From contig JAUYSQ010000283.1 of assembly GCA_030696285.1 (NCBI GenBank), positions 1 to 40,952 on the forward strand: a DNA stretch of 40,952 nucleotides. The letters run 5' to 3'. Each line of letters starts with the position of its first letter. The stretch's first letter is position 1. A program made the translations under genes and the position numbers. The notes below the pieces were generated by a model, which was not told the origin of the DNA, made no database searches, and saw only the letters and a list, made by a program, of their open reading frames with translations. This stretch comes from Sulfuricurvum sp. GTDB taxonomy: Bacteria > Campylobacterota > Campylobacteria > Campylobacterales > Sulfurimonadaceae. Below, one piece after another: positions 34,676-40,952 of the stretch.

Positions 34676-34742
34676 ATTTGTCGGTTATAGTATTTGTTTT
34701 TACGTCTATATTTTCTAATGGATTTGGCTACAATAGATAAAA

Positions 34743-34748
34743 TATAAT
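34743..34748 (+). promoter_or_regulatory. -10 box of the OmpR-type regulator gene
   Basis: A perfect TATAAT, 17 bases before the ATG at 34766, in the 90-base divergent gap between the phosphodiesterase and the regulator genes. The spacing implies a very short leader. A minus-strand -10 for the phosphodiesterase (TACTAT near 34690) is only tentative. Confidence 0.5.
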
Positions 34749-34765
34749 AAAGCATAGAAGCACTA

Positions 34766-35518
34766 ATGACACCTCGTAAAAAAGTTTTGATAGTCGATGA
34801 TGATGCTACTACACGTCTGCTCGTTCGAAAAGTTCTAATGAAGCTTGATTTTGTTGATTTTTTGGAAGCTGAAAGTGGAAAAGAAGCACTCAAGATAACT
34901 CGCAAGGAGCGGCCAAATCTCATTTTAATGGATGTTGTCATGCCCGGAATGGATGGCTATGAAGCATGCCGACAGATTAAAAATGATCCCAAGTTGAAGT
35001 CGACTGTTGTTATTTTTATGACTGCTGTGAGGATGGATGAAATCGATGACAGGATCATTCAGGTGCAGGGTGATGATCTGTTGCGCAAGCCATTGGATGC
35101 GAGTGAGCTTTATTTCCGTGTCAAAAATTATCTCATTTTACTCATGCCAAAAAATGATACGAGCGAGAGAGAAGAGAGTAGTATTTCGGAGTTGATGGAA
35201 GATTTCAATCCTTGTGATGAGGGGGAATATATCGATTTAGGAGAAGGATTTTATTATCAGGTGGAGTGCAAAAGTTTGTGTAAGAATCAGCAGAATATTT
35301 CGCTGATGAAGCAAGAAATTTTATTACTAGAAGCGTTTATAAAGTATCGAAATCAAGTCCTTTCGTATGAGCAGCTTTTACATATTATTGGAAAAAATGG
35401 TGATAGCACGATTGCCAATCTACGGACACTGATTAAGCTTTTACGTCGTAAAACCTATAAAGGACTTATTCAAACATTACCGTCTGTCGGTTATCGGTTT
35501 ATGTTGAGACGAATTTGA
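34766..35518 (+). CDS. OmpR/PhoB-family response regulator
   Basis: The 250-residue protein has a receiver domain (residues 5-125) with acidic residues 11-13 in IVDDDATTR, phospho-acceptor Asp56 in LILMDVVMPGMDGYEAC, Thr in FMTAVRMDE and Lys in LLRKPLDASE. After a long acidic linker (about 130-160, NDTSEREESSISELMEDFN) comes a winged-helix DNA-binding domain of the Trans_reg_C type (about 160-250: LMKQEILLLEAFIKYRNQVL, recognition helix STIANLRTLIKLLRRK, wing LIQTLPSVGYRF). It should therefore regulate transcription, unlike its REC neighbour. It is divergent from the phosphodiesterase, and no kinase is directly adjacent; the PAS kinase at 30109 is the nearest candidate partner. Targets are unknown. 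Confidence 0.92.
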   Translation: MTPRKKVLIVDDDATTRLLVRKVLMKLDFVDFLEAESGKEALKITRKERPNLILMDVVMPGMDGYEACRQIKNDPKLKSTVVIFMTAVRMDEIDDRIIQVQGDDLLRKPLDASELYFRVKNYLILLMPKNDTSEREESSISELMEDFNPCDEGEYIDLGEGFYYQVECKSLCKNQQNISLMKQEILLLEAFIKYRNQVLSYEQLLHIIGKNGDSTIANLRTLIKLLRRKTYKGLIQTLPSVGYRFMLRRI

Positions 35519-35815
35519 CAAATTTTTGAACAATCGAAACGTCTAAAAACTTTTTTGCTAATTTTTTGGTACAGTATATTTCTGTATTATAGTGAAATTC
35601 ATAGTTTACTCATAAAAAAGATATACAATTCATGGGAGTTACGTCTTCACAGGCGTATTCAGAGATGTGCTATCGCCGTGCATGATACAACAATATTTTA
35701 TTTATGAACGTAGAGACAAAGGTATTATGAAGAAGTTTGTATTAGTGATGCTGATGACATCTTATTATTGCAGAAGATTGAATTGCCTGAAAAAAGCATG
35801 TTATAGAGCAAGTCT
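35519..35815 (+). other. Non-coding gap with probable remnant of a lost N-terminal sensor
   Basis: This 297-base stretch separates the OmpR-type gene from the diguanylate cyclase. The cyclase frame stays open upstream (35714-35803, including DADDILLLQKIELPEKSML) up to an in-frame TAG at 35804-35806, four codons before the cyclase start. A second open stretch in another frame ends SPCMIQQYFIYERRDKGIMK. The picture is of a 5' coding part broken by a stop and a frameshift. A TATTAT (35585-35590) near the left end could be a promoter. No complete small gene is convincing. Confidence 0.4.
35585..35590 (+). promoter_or_regulatory. Possible -10 box before the diguanylate cyclase region
   Basis: TATTAT preceded by CTG in a T-rich stretch. 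If used, the cyclase message would have a leader of more than 200 bases, as expected if the original start codon lay closer and has been lost. Confidence 0.35.
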
Positions 35816-37507
35816 TTGAATCTTCTGTATGGACTGAGTGCAGCGGTAGTGTTGGGTAGTCTCTCGTTTAGTTACTATTTGTTTCACAGCCGAAGGAAAG
35901 AAGAAGAATCGCAACGAATTCTTCAAAAACTTCATCTTCAAAATCAGGCGATTTTAGAAGCAGTTCCAGACCTAATACTGCAAGTAGATACTGAGAAACG
36001 ATATACCTGGGCGAATAAGGAAGGGATAGCTTTTTTTGGAGAAGACGTTATCGGCAAAGAGGCATCCTTTTTTTTCGAGGGCGAACAAGATACGTATGAG
36101 ATCGTAAATCCATTATTTGAAGGTGATGACACACTTATTCATCTTGAAAGTTGGCAACGACGCCATGATGGTAAGAAACGTCTTTTGGCATGGTGGTGCC
36201 GGACATTAAAAGATGAAAACGGAAAGGTCACAGGAATACTCTCAACCGCTCGTGATATCACCGAAGAACATGAAAAAGAAGAGGCGCTGCAACTCTCCGA
36301 AAAAAAATATAGAAATCTTGTTGAAAATGCGATGATAGGAGTCTACCGTTCGGATCTTTTCGGTAATATTCTGTATGTGAATCAGGCATTGGCGGGGATG
36401 CTTGCCTTTGATTCTCCTGATGAATTGATCGGGCAAAACAGTGTTCTCCGATACACTGATCCTGAGCAAAGAGCAAAATTTATTCAAAGCGTATTTCAGA
36501 AACATCATATCAATAACTATGAAATGGAATTACTCGATAAAACGGGTATATCTATACCGGTTTTGGTGAGTGCAACGGTTGAGGGCGATATTCTTTCGGG
36601 GATGATTATCGATATGCGTGAACTCAAAAAATCACGCGAGGAGATTGATAAGCTCTCCAAAGTTATTGAGCAGATTGACGATGCGGTTGTAATTACGAAT
36701 AAGTATGGAACTATTACCTATGTCAATGAGGCATTTTCTCGTCATACCGGTTACACAAGAGAGTATGTTCTTGGAAAAACTCCTCGAATGCTTAAATCAG
36801 ATAAGCATGACGAAGCGTTTTATAGAGAACTGTGGCAGACAATTTTGAGGGGAGAGGTTTTTCGAGGGACGATTATCAACACAAAGCAAAATGGTGATCT
36901 CTTTTATGAAAATAAAACCATTACCCCTTTAAAGGATGATAAAAATAATATCGTCGGGTTTGTTTCGAGCGGGAAAGATGTGACACAAGAACGATTACTG
37001 CAGCAAGAGATCGAGAAAATCGCTACGATCGATAAGCTCACCGGTCTTTACAATCGTCACAAGTTTGAAAAACTCTTTGTTCTGGAGGCTGAACGATCTC
37101 ATCGGTTTTTACTTCCCCTCTCTATGATACTGATTGATATCGACCATTTCAAATTGGTGAATGATACCTACGGTCATGATATCGGAGACGAAGTTCTAAA
37201 ACATTTGGTCAAGACGATACAGGGGAATATTCGAAAAATTGATATTTTTGCACGGTGGGGAGGAGAAGAATTTTTAATTTTATGTCCGGGAACGGATTTG
37301 AAACATACTCGAAGACTCGCGGAAAAGTTACGGTTGGCGGTAGATCATGCCTCATTTCCAGAAATCGGTCATGTGACCATCAGTCTTGGAATGAGTAGAT
37401 TTGAACAGGACGATACCTTTTCAGAACTTTTTAAACGTGCCGATCAAGGGCTTTATTACGCAAAAGAACATGGACGAAATCAGGTGGGCAGTATAGCCGT
37501 GTTTTAG
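35816..37507 (+). CDS. Membrane-anchored PAS-PAS-PAS-GGDEF diguanylate cyclase
   Basis: The 563-residue protein has one N-terminal transmembrane helix (about residues 4-23, LYGLSAAVVLGSLSFSYYLF). Three PAS domains follow (about 40-150, 162-270 and 283-392; the last has GYTREYVLGKTPRMLKS) and then a GGDEF domain (about 403-560). The cyclase signature is intact (RWGGEEFLIL, GGEEF at 482-486), with DIDHFKLVNDTYGH for substrate and metal. An RxxD product-inhibition site lies five residues before it (Arg473-Lys-Ile-Asp). It should make cyclic-di-GMP from GTP under feedback control. The start is a TTG with no good ribosome site, and nothing precedes the helix, whereas such proteins usually carry a periplasmic sensor there. 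A truncated N-terminus is therefore likely. The gene may still be expressed. Confidence 0.85.
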   Translation: MNLLYGLSAAVVLGSLSFSYYLFHSRRKEEESQRILQKLHLQNQAILEAVPDLILQVDTEKRYTWANKEGIAFFGEDVIGKEASFFFEGEQDTYEIVNPLFEGDDTLIHLESWQRRHDGKKRLLAWWCRTLKDENGKVTGILSTARDITEEHEKEEALQLSEKKYRNLVENAMIGVYRSDLFGNILYVNQALAGMLAFDSPDELIGQNSVLRYTDPEQRAKFIQSVFQKHHINNYEMELLDKTGISIPVLVSATVEGDILSGMIIDMRELKKSREEIDKLSKVIEQIDDAVVITNKYGTITYVNEAFSRHTGYTREYVLGKTPRMLKSDKHDEAFYRELWQTILRGEVFRGTIINTKQNGDLFYENKTITPLKDDKNNIVGFVSSGKDVTQERLLQQEIEKIATIDKLTGLYNRHKFEKLFVLEAERSHRFLLPLSMILIDIDHFKLVNDTYGHDIGDEVLKHLVKTIQGNIRKIDIFARWGGEEFLILCPGTDLKHTRRLAEKLRLAVDHASFPEIGHVTISLGMSRFEQDDTFSELFKRADQGLYYAKEHGRNQVGSIAVF

Positions 37508-37518
37508 TCCCTCTTTGT

Positions 37519-37524
37519 TATAAT
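37519..37524 (+). promoter_or_regulatory. Extended -10 promoter of the mutS-HNH gene
   Basis: TGTTATAAT (TG-n-TATAAT) is an extended -10 about 65 bases before the mutS start. Transcription from about 37531 would place the REP-like hairpin at 37547-37567 inside the leader RNA. Confidence 0.6.
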
Positions 37525-37540
37525 CAAAAAATTATATTTA

Positions 37541-37572
37541 AGCTGGATTCCCGATCAGGTCGGGAATGACGA
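37541..37572 (+). repeat. REP-like palindrome, single copy in mutS leader
   Basis: AGCTGGATTCCCGATCAGG then TCGGGAATGACGA matches the first half of the repeat at 20268-20298 (read on the other strand) at both ends. Its core ATTCCCGA/TCGGGAAT is a perfect 8-base stem with a TCAGG loop. It lies between the mutS promoter and its ribosome site, 17 bases before the start codon. Confidence 0.75.
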
Positions 37573-37589
37573 GATGATGCGGAGCAGGG

Positions 37590-40535
37590 ATGAACACGGA
37601 CGAAATCGGGGCACTGTTACAGGATAAAAAGAAGCTCCTTTCCGAAACCTATTTTGAGCTCCAAGCTGCGTGTGAAGAGGTATATGGTCCCGACACCCTC
37701 GTCATCATCGAGGTGGGATCATTTTTTGAAGTGTATGAAGTCAACAATGAATCTATGAAGATCGGCAAGGCGAAAGAGGTCGCCGAATTTCTCAACATCC
37801 AGCTCACTCGCAAAAATAAAACCATTCTCGAAAACTCCATACAAAACCCACTCCTTGCGGGAGTGCCTACCGTCTCGATCGAACGCTATCTCAGCCGTCT
37901 GGTACAGTCAATAAAATACACGATCGTCCTCGTACGGCAGCAGGGGGAAGTCCCTCATATTCGCCGTTATATCTCCAATATCATCTCACCGGGTACGAAT
38001 TTTGATTACATCGCGGAACCCAGTGAAAACTATATTGCTTCCTTGCTCATTGATCAAAATAACGGGGTTTATTCGGTCGGGTATGCCGCGATCGACGTGG
38101 GGACTGGGAAAACACTTATCAATGAAATACATGGGACGCGTGAAGATAAGACGTATGCACTCGATGAAGTGTTTACCCTTTTACAAAGCTATCAAACCTC
38201 GGAAGTGGTCGTGACGTTTTGCGACTCTCAGATCGATGAAGAGGAAGTCAATCGCTATTTGGAACTCAAGAGTCATCACCGCAGCATTAAAAATGAAAAG
38301 CGGCTTCGTATCGATTACCAAAATGAACTGTTTGGGCGAATTTATCAAATCCGGTCTCTTTTAAGTCCGATTGAATATCTCGATATGGAGCGATACGCCT
38401 ATACGTCTGAGTCGTTGGCCGTCTTAATCCACACCATCATCGATCACGATCCAGCTATTATCGAAAAGATGAACCGTCCGACGTTTTTGGGGACGAATCG
38501 TTATATGTATATGGGGAACAATGCGGCGGAGCAACTGGGGATTATTTCACGCGATAATGATGAGATGACGGTGCTCAAGCTCATCGACAAAACCTCAACG
38601 GCGATGGGAAAACGGCTTCTGCGTGAGCGGCTTCTCAATCCTATCTGTGATCCGAAACTTCTCGAAGAGCGGTACGATTTGATCGAAAAGATGGGCGAAC
38701 ATATTTCCCCTCTGGAGAGTAAACTCAAAGAGGTGTACGATCTGGAGCGGATACTGCGTCGGCTGAAACTGGGGAAATTGCACCCGTATGAGTTGGCATA
38801 CTTTTATGCTTCTCTTACGGCAGCTGAGAGGTTGTTTGAGGATGCAGCGACTTTTGGAATCAGCTATGATAAATCGAGTGCGTCAGAGTGTGCGCAGTGT
38901 GCGAGCGAGCTGCGGCGGATATTTGTCATCGAATCGTGTGCTAAGTTTCGACGCGATCAGGTGGATGAAAATCTTTTTAACGAGGGGATTGACCCTTCCA
39001 TCGATGCTCTCGAAAAACTCCAAAGCACGAATGAACTCAAAGTACAAAGTATCATCGATCATATTGATACCTTTTTTGATAATGGCAGCAGTTCGTATGC
39101 CTCTATCGGATGGCTGGAGAGTGAGGGGTATCATCTTCTCATGACCCGTAACCGCTATGTGAGCATCGAAGAAGCACTTCATAACAGCTTTTTCACGATT
39201 GAGGGGAATCACCATTTTTTCCGTGATTTTCAGATTCGAAAGCTCAAAACGACGGTCAAGCTCTCCTCCGCACTGCTGGATGAACTCTCCATTGAAAATG
39301 CAGGGGCAAAATCACGGATGCTGGCACAGGTACGAGAGCGGTATCAGGAACATTTAGAGACGATTGAGAAGAAATTTTCGCATGCCATCGAGCATCTCAT
39401 CTCCTTTTTGGCGGTGCTGGATGTATCGCTTAGCGGGGCAAAATGTGCTGCACAGTTTCGGTATGTTCGCCCGGTGATCGTTCAAAATTCTCCTAAAGCA
39501 TTTATCGAAACGGTGGGATTGCGTCATCCGCTCATCGAATCGCGTGAAGAGAATGGGATTTTTATCCCCAATGATCTTTTCTTAGGTTCCATTGAACAGC
39601 GTACCTTTGAGGAGCATACGACGATCGATGGCTCAAACGGTGACGATGTCAAAGGGGTATTACTTTATGGAATCAACTCCAGCGGTAAGTCATCACTGAT
39701 GAAAAGTATCGGGCTGTCCATCGTAATGGCACAGGGAGGATTTTTCGTTCCGTGTGCAATGATGCGCTTTGCCCCCGTCGATAAGCTTCTCACCCGTATC
39801 GTTTCCAAAGACAATCTCTATAAAGGGCTTTCGACGTTTGCGGTGGAGATGTTGGAGCTGCGTAATATTTTTAACCGTGCGACGGAAAATACCCTTATTC
39901 TGGGTGATGAAATCAGTCATGGAACGGAGACGGAATCGGCACTGGCAATCGTGGCGAGTGCGATTTTAAAGCTCAAAGAGCTTGGAAGTCTGTTCATCTT
40001 TGCTACCCATTTGCATCAGCTCTCCTCACTAGAGGAGATTCAAAAAGCTAAAGGGATCGTATTGCTTCATTTGGGAGTTTATTACGATGAAGAAAGTGAT
40101 AAACTCGTGTATGATCGGAAGCTCAAAAATGGAAGCGGAAGTACCCTGTATGGATTGGAATTTGCGAAATCGCTCCATATGGATGAGACTTTTTTGAAGA
40201 GGGCGTACGAAATCAGGGGACGGATTACCAATAATACTCATGATGCTTCATTGTTAAAACGGAACAAAAAAAGTCGCTATAACGCCAAACTCTATCTCAC
40301 TAAATGTGCGCTGTGTGATGAGGTCGTGGAGGAAGTGCATCATATCATCCCTCAAGCCAACGCCGATGAGAGCGGTTCGATCGGTCATTTCGGGATGAAT
40401 CACCGCTATAATTTAATCCCTCTTTGTTCGAAGCACCATAAACTGGTGCATGAGGGGAAAATTGCCGTTCATGGGTTCGTTATGAGTGAAGAGGGGCTTA
40501 GACTCAGCTATAGTGAAACAGGAATGGACTCGTAA
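37590..40535 (+). CDS. MutS7-type MutS protein with C-terminal HNH endonuclease domain
   Basis: This 981-residue protein joins a mismatch-recognition MutS to a nuclease. Near the N-terminus [13 protein letters not shown] has the Phe-x-Glu motif (Phe45, Glu47) that MutS I domains use to probe mismatches. Core and lever regions follow (about 260-620). The ATPase domain has Walker [14 protein letters not shown] (from Gly694), Walker [16 protein letters not shown] (about 770) and FATHLHQL. The last 80 residues are an HNH zinc-nuclease: CALCDE (Cys906, Cys909), EEVHHIIPQ (His917-918) and [14 protein letters not shown]. This layout is that of MutS7, known from some epsilonproteobacteria, giant viruses and octocoral mitochondria; MutS plus MutL are otherwise separate in bacteria, and no mutL is nearby. 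It may recognise and cut DNA in one polypeptide. GGAG precedes the ATG. Confidence 0.92.
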   Translation: MNTDEIGALLQDKKKLLSETYFELQAACEEVYGPDTLVIIEVGSFFEVYEVNNESMKIGKAKEVAEFLNIQLTRKNKTILENSIQNPLLAGVPTVSIERYLSRLVQSIKYTIVLVRQQGEVPHIRRYISNIISPGTNFDYIAEPSENYIASLLIDQNNGVYSVGYAAIDVGTGKTLINEIHGTREDKTYALDEVFTLLQSYQTSEVVVTFCDSQIDEEEVNRYLELKSHHRSIKNEKRLRIDYQNELFGRIYQIRSLLSPIEYLDMERYAYTSESLAVLIHTIIDHDPAIIEKMNRPTFLGTNRYMYMGNNAAEQLGIISRDNDEMTVLKLIDKTSTAMGKRLLRERLLNPICDPKLLEERYDLIEKMGEHISPLESKLKEVYDLERILRRLKLGKLHPYELAYFYASLTAAERLFEDAATFGISYDKSSASECAQCASELRRIFVIESCAKFRRDQVDENLFNEGIDPSIDALEKLQSTNELKVQSIIDHIDTFFDNGSSSYASIGWLESEGYHLLMTRNRYVSIEEALHNSFFTIEGNHHFFRDFQIRKLKTTVKLSSALLDELSIENAGAKSRMLAQVRERYQEHLETIEKKFSHAIEHLISFLAVLDVSLSGAKCAAQFRYVRPVIVQNSPKAFIETVGLRHPLIESREENGIFIPNDLFLGSIEQRTFEEHTTIDGSNGDDVKGVLLYGINSSGKSSLMKSIGLSIVMAQGGFFVPCAMMRFAPVDKLLTRIVSKDNLYKGLSTFAVEMLELRNIFNRATENTLILGDEISHGTETESALAIVASAILKLKELGSLFIFATHLHQLSSLEEIQKAKGIVLLHLGVYYDEESDKLVYDRKLKNGSGSTLYGLEFAKSLHMDETFLKRAYEIRGRITNNTHDASLLKRNKKSRYNAKLYLTKCALCDEVVEEVHHIIPQANADESGSIGHFGMNHRYNLIPLCSKHHKLVHEGKIAVHGFVMSEEGLRLSYSETGMDS

Positions 40536-40537
40536 AG

Positions 40538-40550
40538 CCCTATTTTAGGG
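40538..40550. terminator. Small hairpin after mutS-HNH
   Basis: CCCTA-TTT-TAGGG, a 5-base stem three bases after the stop codon, with no U-run. Weak terminator candidate. Confidence 0.3.
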
Positions 40551-40640
40551 AGATATAGCCACATTTTTTGCAGCAAAATAGTATAAAAAATGGGACTTTT
40601 TGATAACTTTTGCGTAATGTTTTTTCAAGAGCAACTACGT

Positions 40641-40660
40641 AAAAAATTACGTAATTTTTT
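40641..40660. promoter_or_regulatory. Perfect 20-bp palindrome
   Basis: AAAAAATTACGTAATTTTTT equals its own reverse complement over 20 bases, with no loop. An unpaired palindrome of this length suits a dimeric DNA-binding protein (repressor, IHF-like bend or recombination accessory factor) better than an RNA hairpin. The A/T content raises the chance of random occurrence. Confidence 0.4.
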
Positions 40661-40745
40661 GAAGATTAAAATTGATCTTTATTCCTCTATGTTGATACAA
40701 AAAATATCTCGTCTCCAGGTGCCAAAATTACTACCAAATATTATT

Positions 40746-40781
40746 TTTGAGGCAATTTGAAGTAATTTGAGGCAATATGAA
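40746..40781 (+). repeat. Two direct repeats with 20-base period
   Basis: TTTGAGGCAATTTGAA and TTTGAGGCAATATGAA differ at one base and start exactly 20 bases apart, close to two helical turns, so they present the same face of the DNA. They end about 65 bases before the tRNA-like core, a layout typical of integrase arm sites. Confidence 0.5.
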
Positions 40782-40845
40782 CTACATAACTTTTTTAGAG
40801 ACACCTCTGAAATAGTGTAAACCAGTGCTATAGTTTAGGAGAGAA

Positions 40846-40869
40846 GTTCGATTCCACATAGCCCCACCA
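40846..40869 (+). other. Orphan tRNA/tmRNA 3' end, putative att core
   Basis: GTTCGATTCCACATAGCCCC then ACCA reads as the end of a tRNA-like molecule: T-loop with G53 and C61, 3' strand of the T-stem (CCACA), 3' strand of the acceptor (TAGCCCC), discriminator A and CCA. The bases before it (AGAA) cannot pair with CCACA, and no GGGGCTA acceptor 5' strand lies at tRNA or tmRNA distance, so the gene body is missing. Discriminator A and a GGGGCTA partner would fit tRNA(Ala) or ssrA. Such fragments mark integrase crossover sites. Confidence 0.55.
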
Positions 40870-40916
40870 AAAATTCCCCTATTTTACGGACTTTAAAGCC
40901 CTTCAAAGATACTTCG

Positions 40917-40934
40917 ATACCACTTTAATACCAC
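40917..40934 (+). repeat. Two ATACCAC repeats 11 bases apart
   Basis: ATACCAC occurs at 40917 and 40928, one helical turn apart, on the far side of the tRNA-like core. These could be arm-type sites, but the repeats are short. Confidence 0.3.
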
Positions 40935-40952
40935 CAAATATGCCATGAATAC

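Larger units (their letters stand above)
40536..40952. other. 417-base A/T-rich non-coding end of the window
   Basis: No credible gene lies here on either strand. The stretch is richer in A and T than the preceding genes. It holds a small hairpin, a 20-base palindrome, two sets of phased direct repeats and an orphan tRNA/tmRNA 3' end, each listed separately. The whole looks like one arm of an integration site. Confidence 0.6.

Noticed and set aside
35727-35819. 30-residue ORF MKKFVLVMLMTSYY...
   Set aside because: It looks like a short signal peptide but has a Cys/Arg-rich tail of no family and overlaps the cyclase start; it is better explained as part of the decayed region.
40494-40869. A tmRNA gene from GGGGCTTAGACTCAG to the CCA end, about 376 bases
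   Set aside because: The 5' sequence is in-frame mutS coding, pairs imperfectly with TAGCCCC, lacks the conserved tmRNA 5' D-loop sequence, and the T-stem has no partner.
40903-40952. Minus-strand partial frame at the window edge ending FGGIKVVSKYL
   Set aside because: Only 15 codons are visible, another frame is also open, and it overlaps the repeat and att-like sequence; it cannot be called a gene without the next kilobase.

Overview
This window comes from a chemolithotrophic Campylobacterota (Epsilonproteobacteria) chromosome of the Sulfuricurvum/Sulfurimonas type. The evidence is gene order and protein character. The blocks PpiD-like/ftsA/ftsZ, ispB-hemA-proS-fxsA-hemC-ubiD and HIT/pheS-pheT-aroA-ispH-rpsA-hyp-serA are, from memory, arranged as in Campylobacter jejuni and Helicobacter. 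Promoters are mostly a strong TATAAT-like -10 with no evident -35, as known for this phylum. Genes are packed with ATGA, TGATG and TAATG junctions. The genus is inferred; no search could be run.

Layout. 1-329: end of an MlaF-like lipid-transport ATPase. 536-2471: a two-gene energy-taxis receptor, an Aer/CetB-type PAS protein overlapping a CetA-like chemoreceptor that also carries a C-terminal zinc-binding (CZB) region. 2498-6802 (minus strand): a small J-domain protein and the division operon PpiD-like-ftsA-ftsZ. 6944-9480: bioA, rsmH and a small FtsL-like protein. 9564-17830: one tightly coupled run (exported protein, ispB, hemA, proS, fxsA, Dsb-like, hemC, UbiD family) joining isoprenoid/quinone and haem synthesis. 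17908-20264: monohaem cytochrome c, argH, OsmC. 20352-30050: a HIT protein divergent from pheS-pheT-aroA-ispH, then rpsA, a small membrane protein and serA.

30109-37507 is an accessory signalling cluster. A response regulator with a PilZ-like tail is coupled to a PAS histidine kinase. Upstream on the same strand is a PAS-GGDEF-EAL protein whose GGDEF half is degenerate. Divergent from these are an OmpR-type regulator and a membrane PAS-PAS-PAS-GGDEF diguanylate cyclase with an intact active site and I-site. Together they look like a local cyclic-di-GMP module. The cyclase is preceded by a stretch that looks like its decayed N-terminal part.

37590-40535 is the most notable gene: a 981-residue MutS with a C-terminal HNH nuclease domain. 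This is the architecture of the MutS7 subfamily known from epsilonproteobacteria, giant viruses and octocoral mitochondria. After it, the last 417 bases are A/T-rich and non-coding. They hold a perfect 20-bp palindrome, helically phased direct repeats and an orphan 3' end of a tRNA or tmRNA gene (T-loop to CCA), which together look like an integrase attachment site at the edge of a mobile island. Two copies of a REP-like 'SWIPAFAGMT' palindrome lie at about 20.3 kb and 37.5 kb, the second apparently inside the mutS leader transcript. No rRNA, complete tRNA, CRISPR array, transposase or integrase gene was found.
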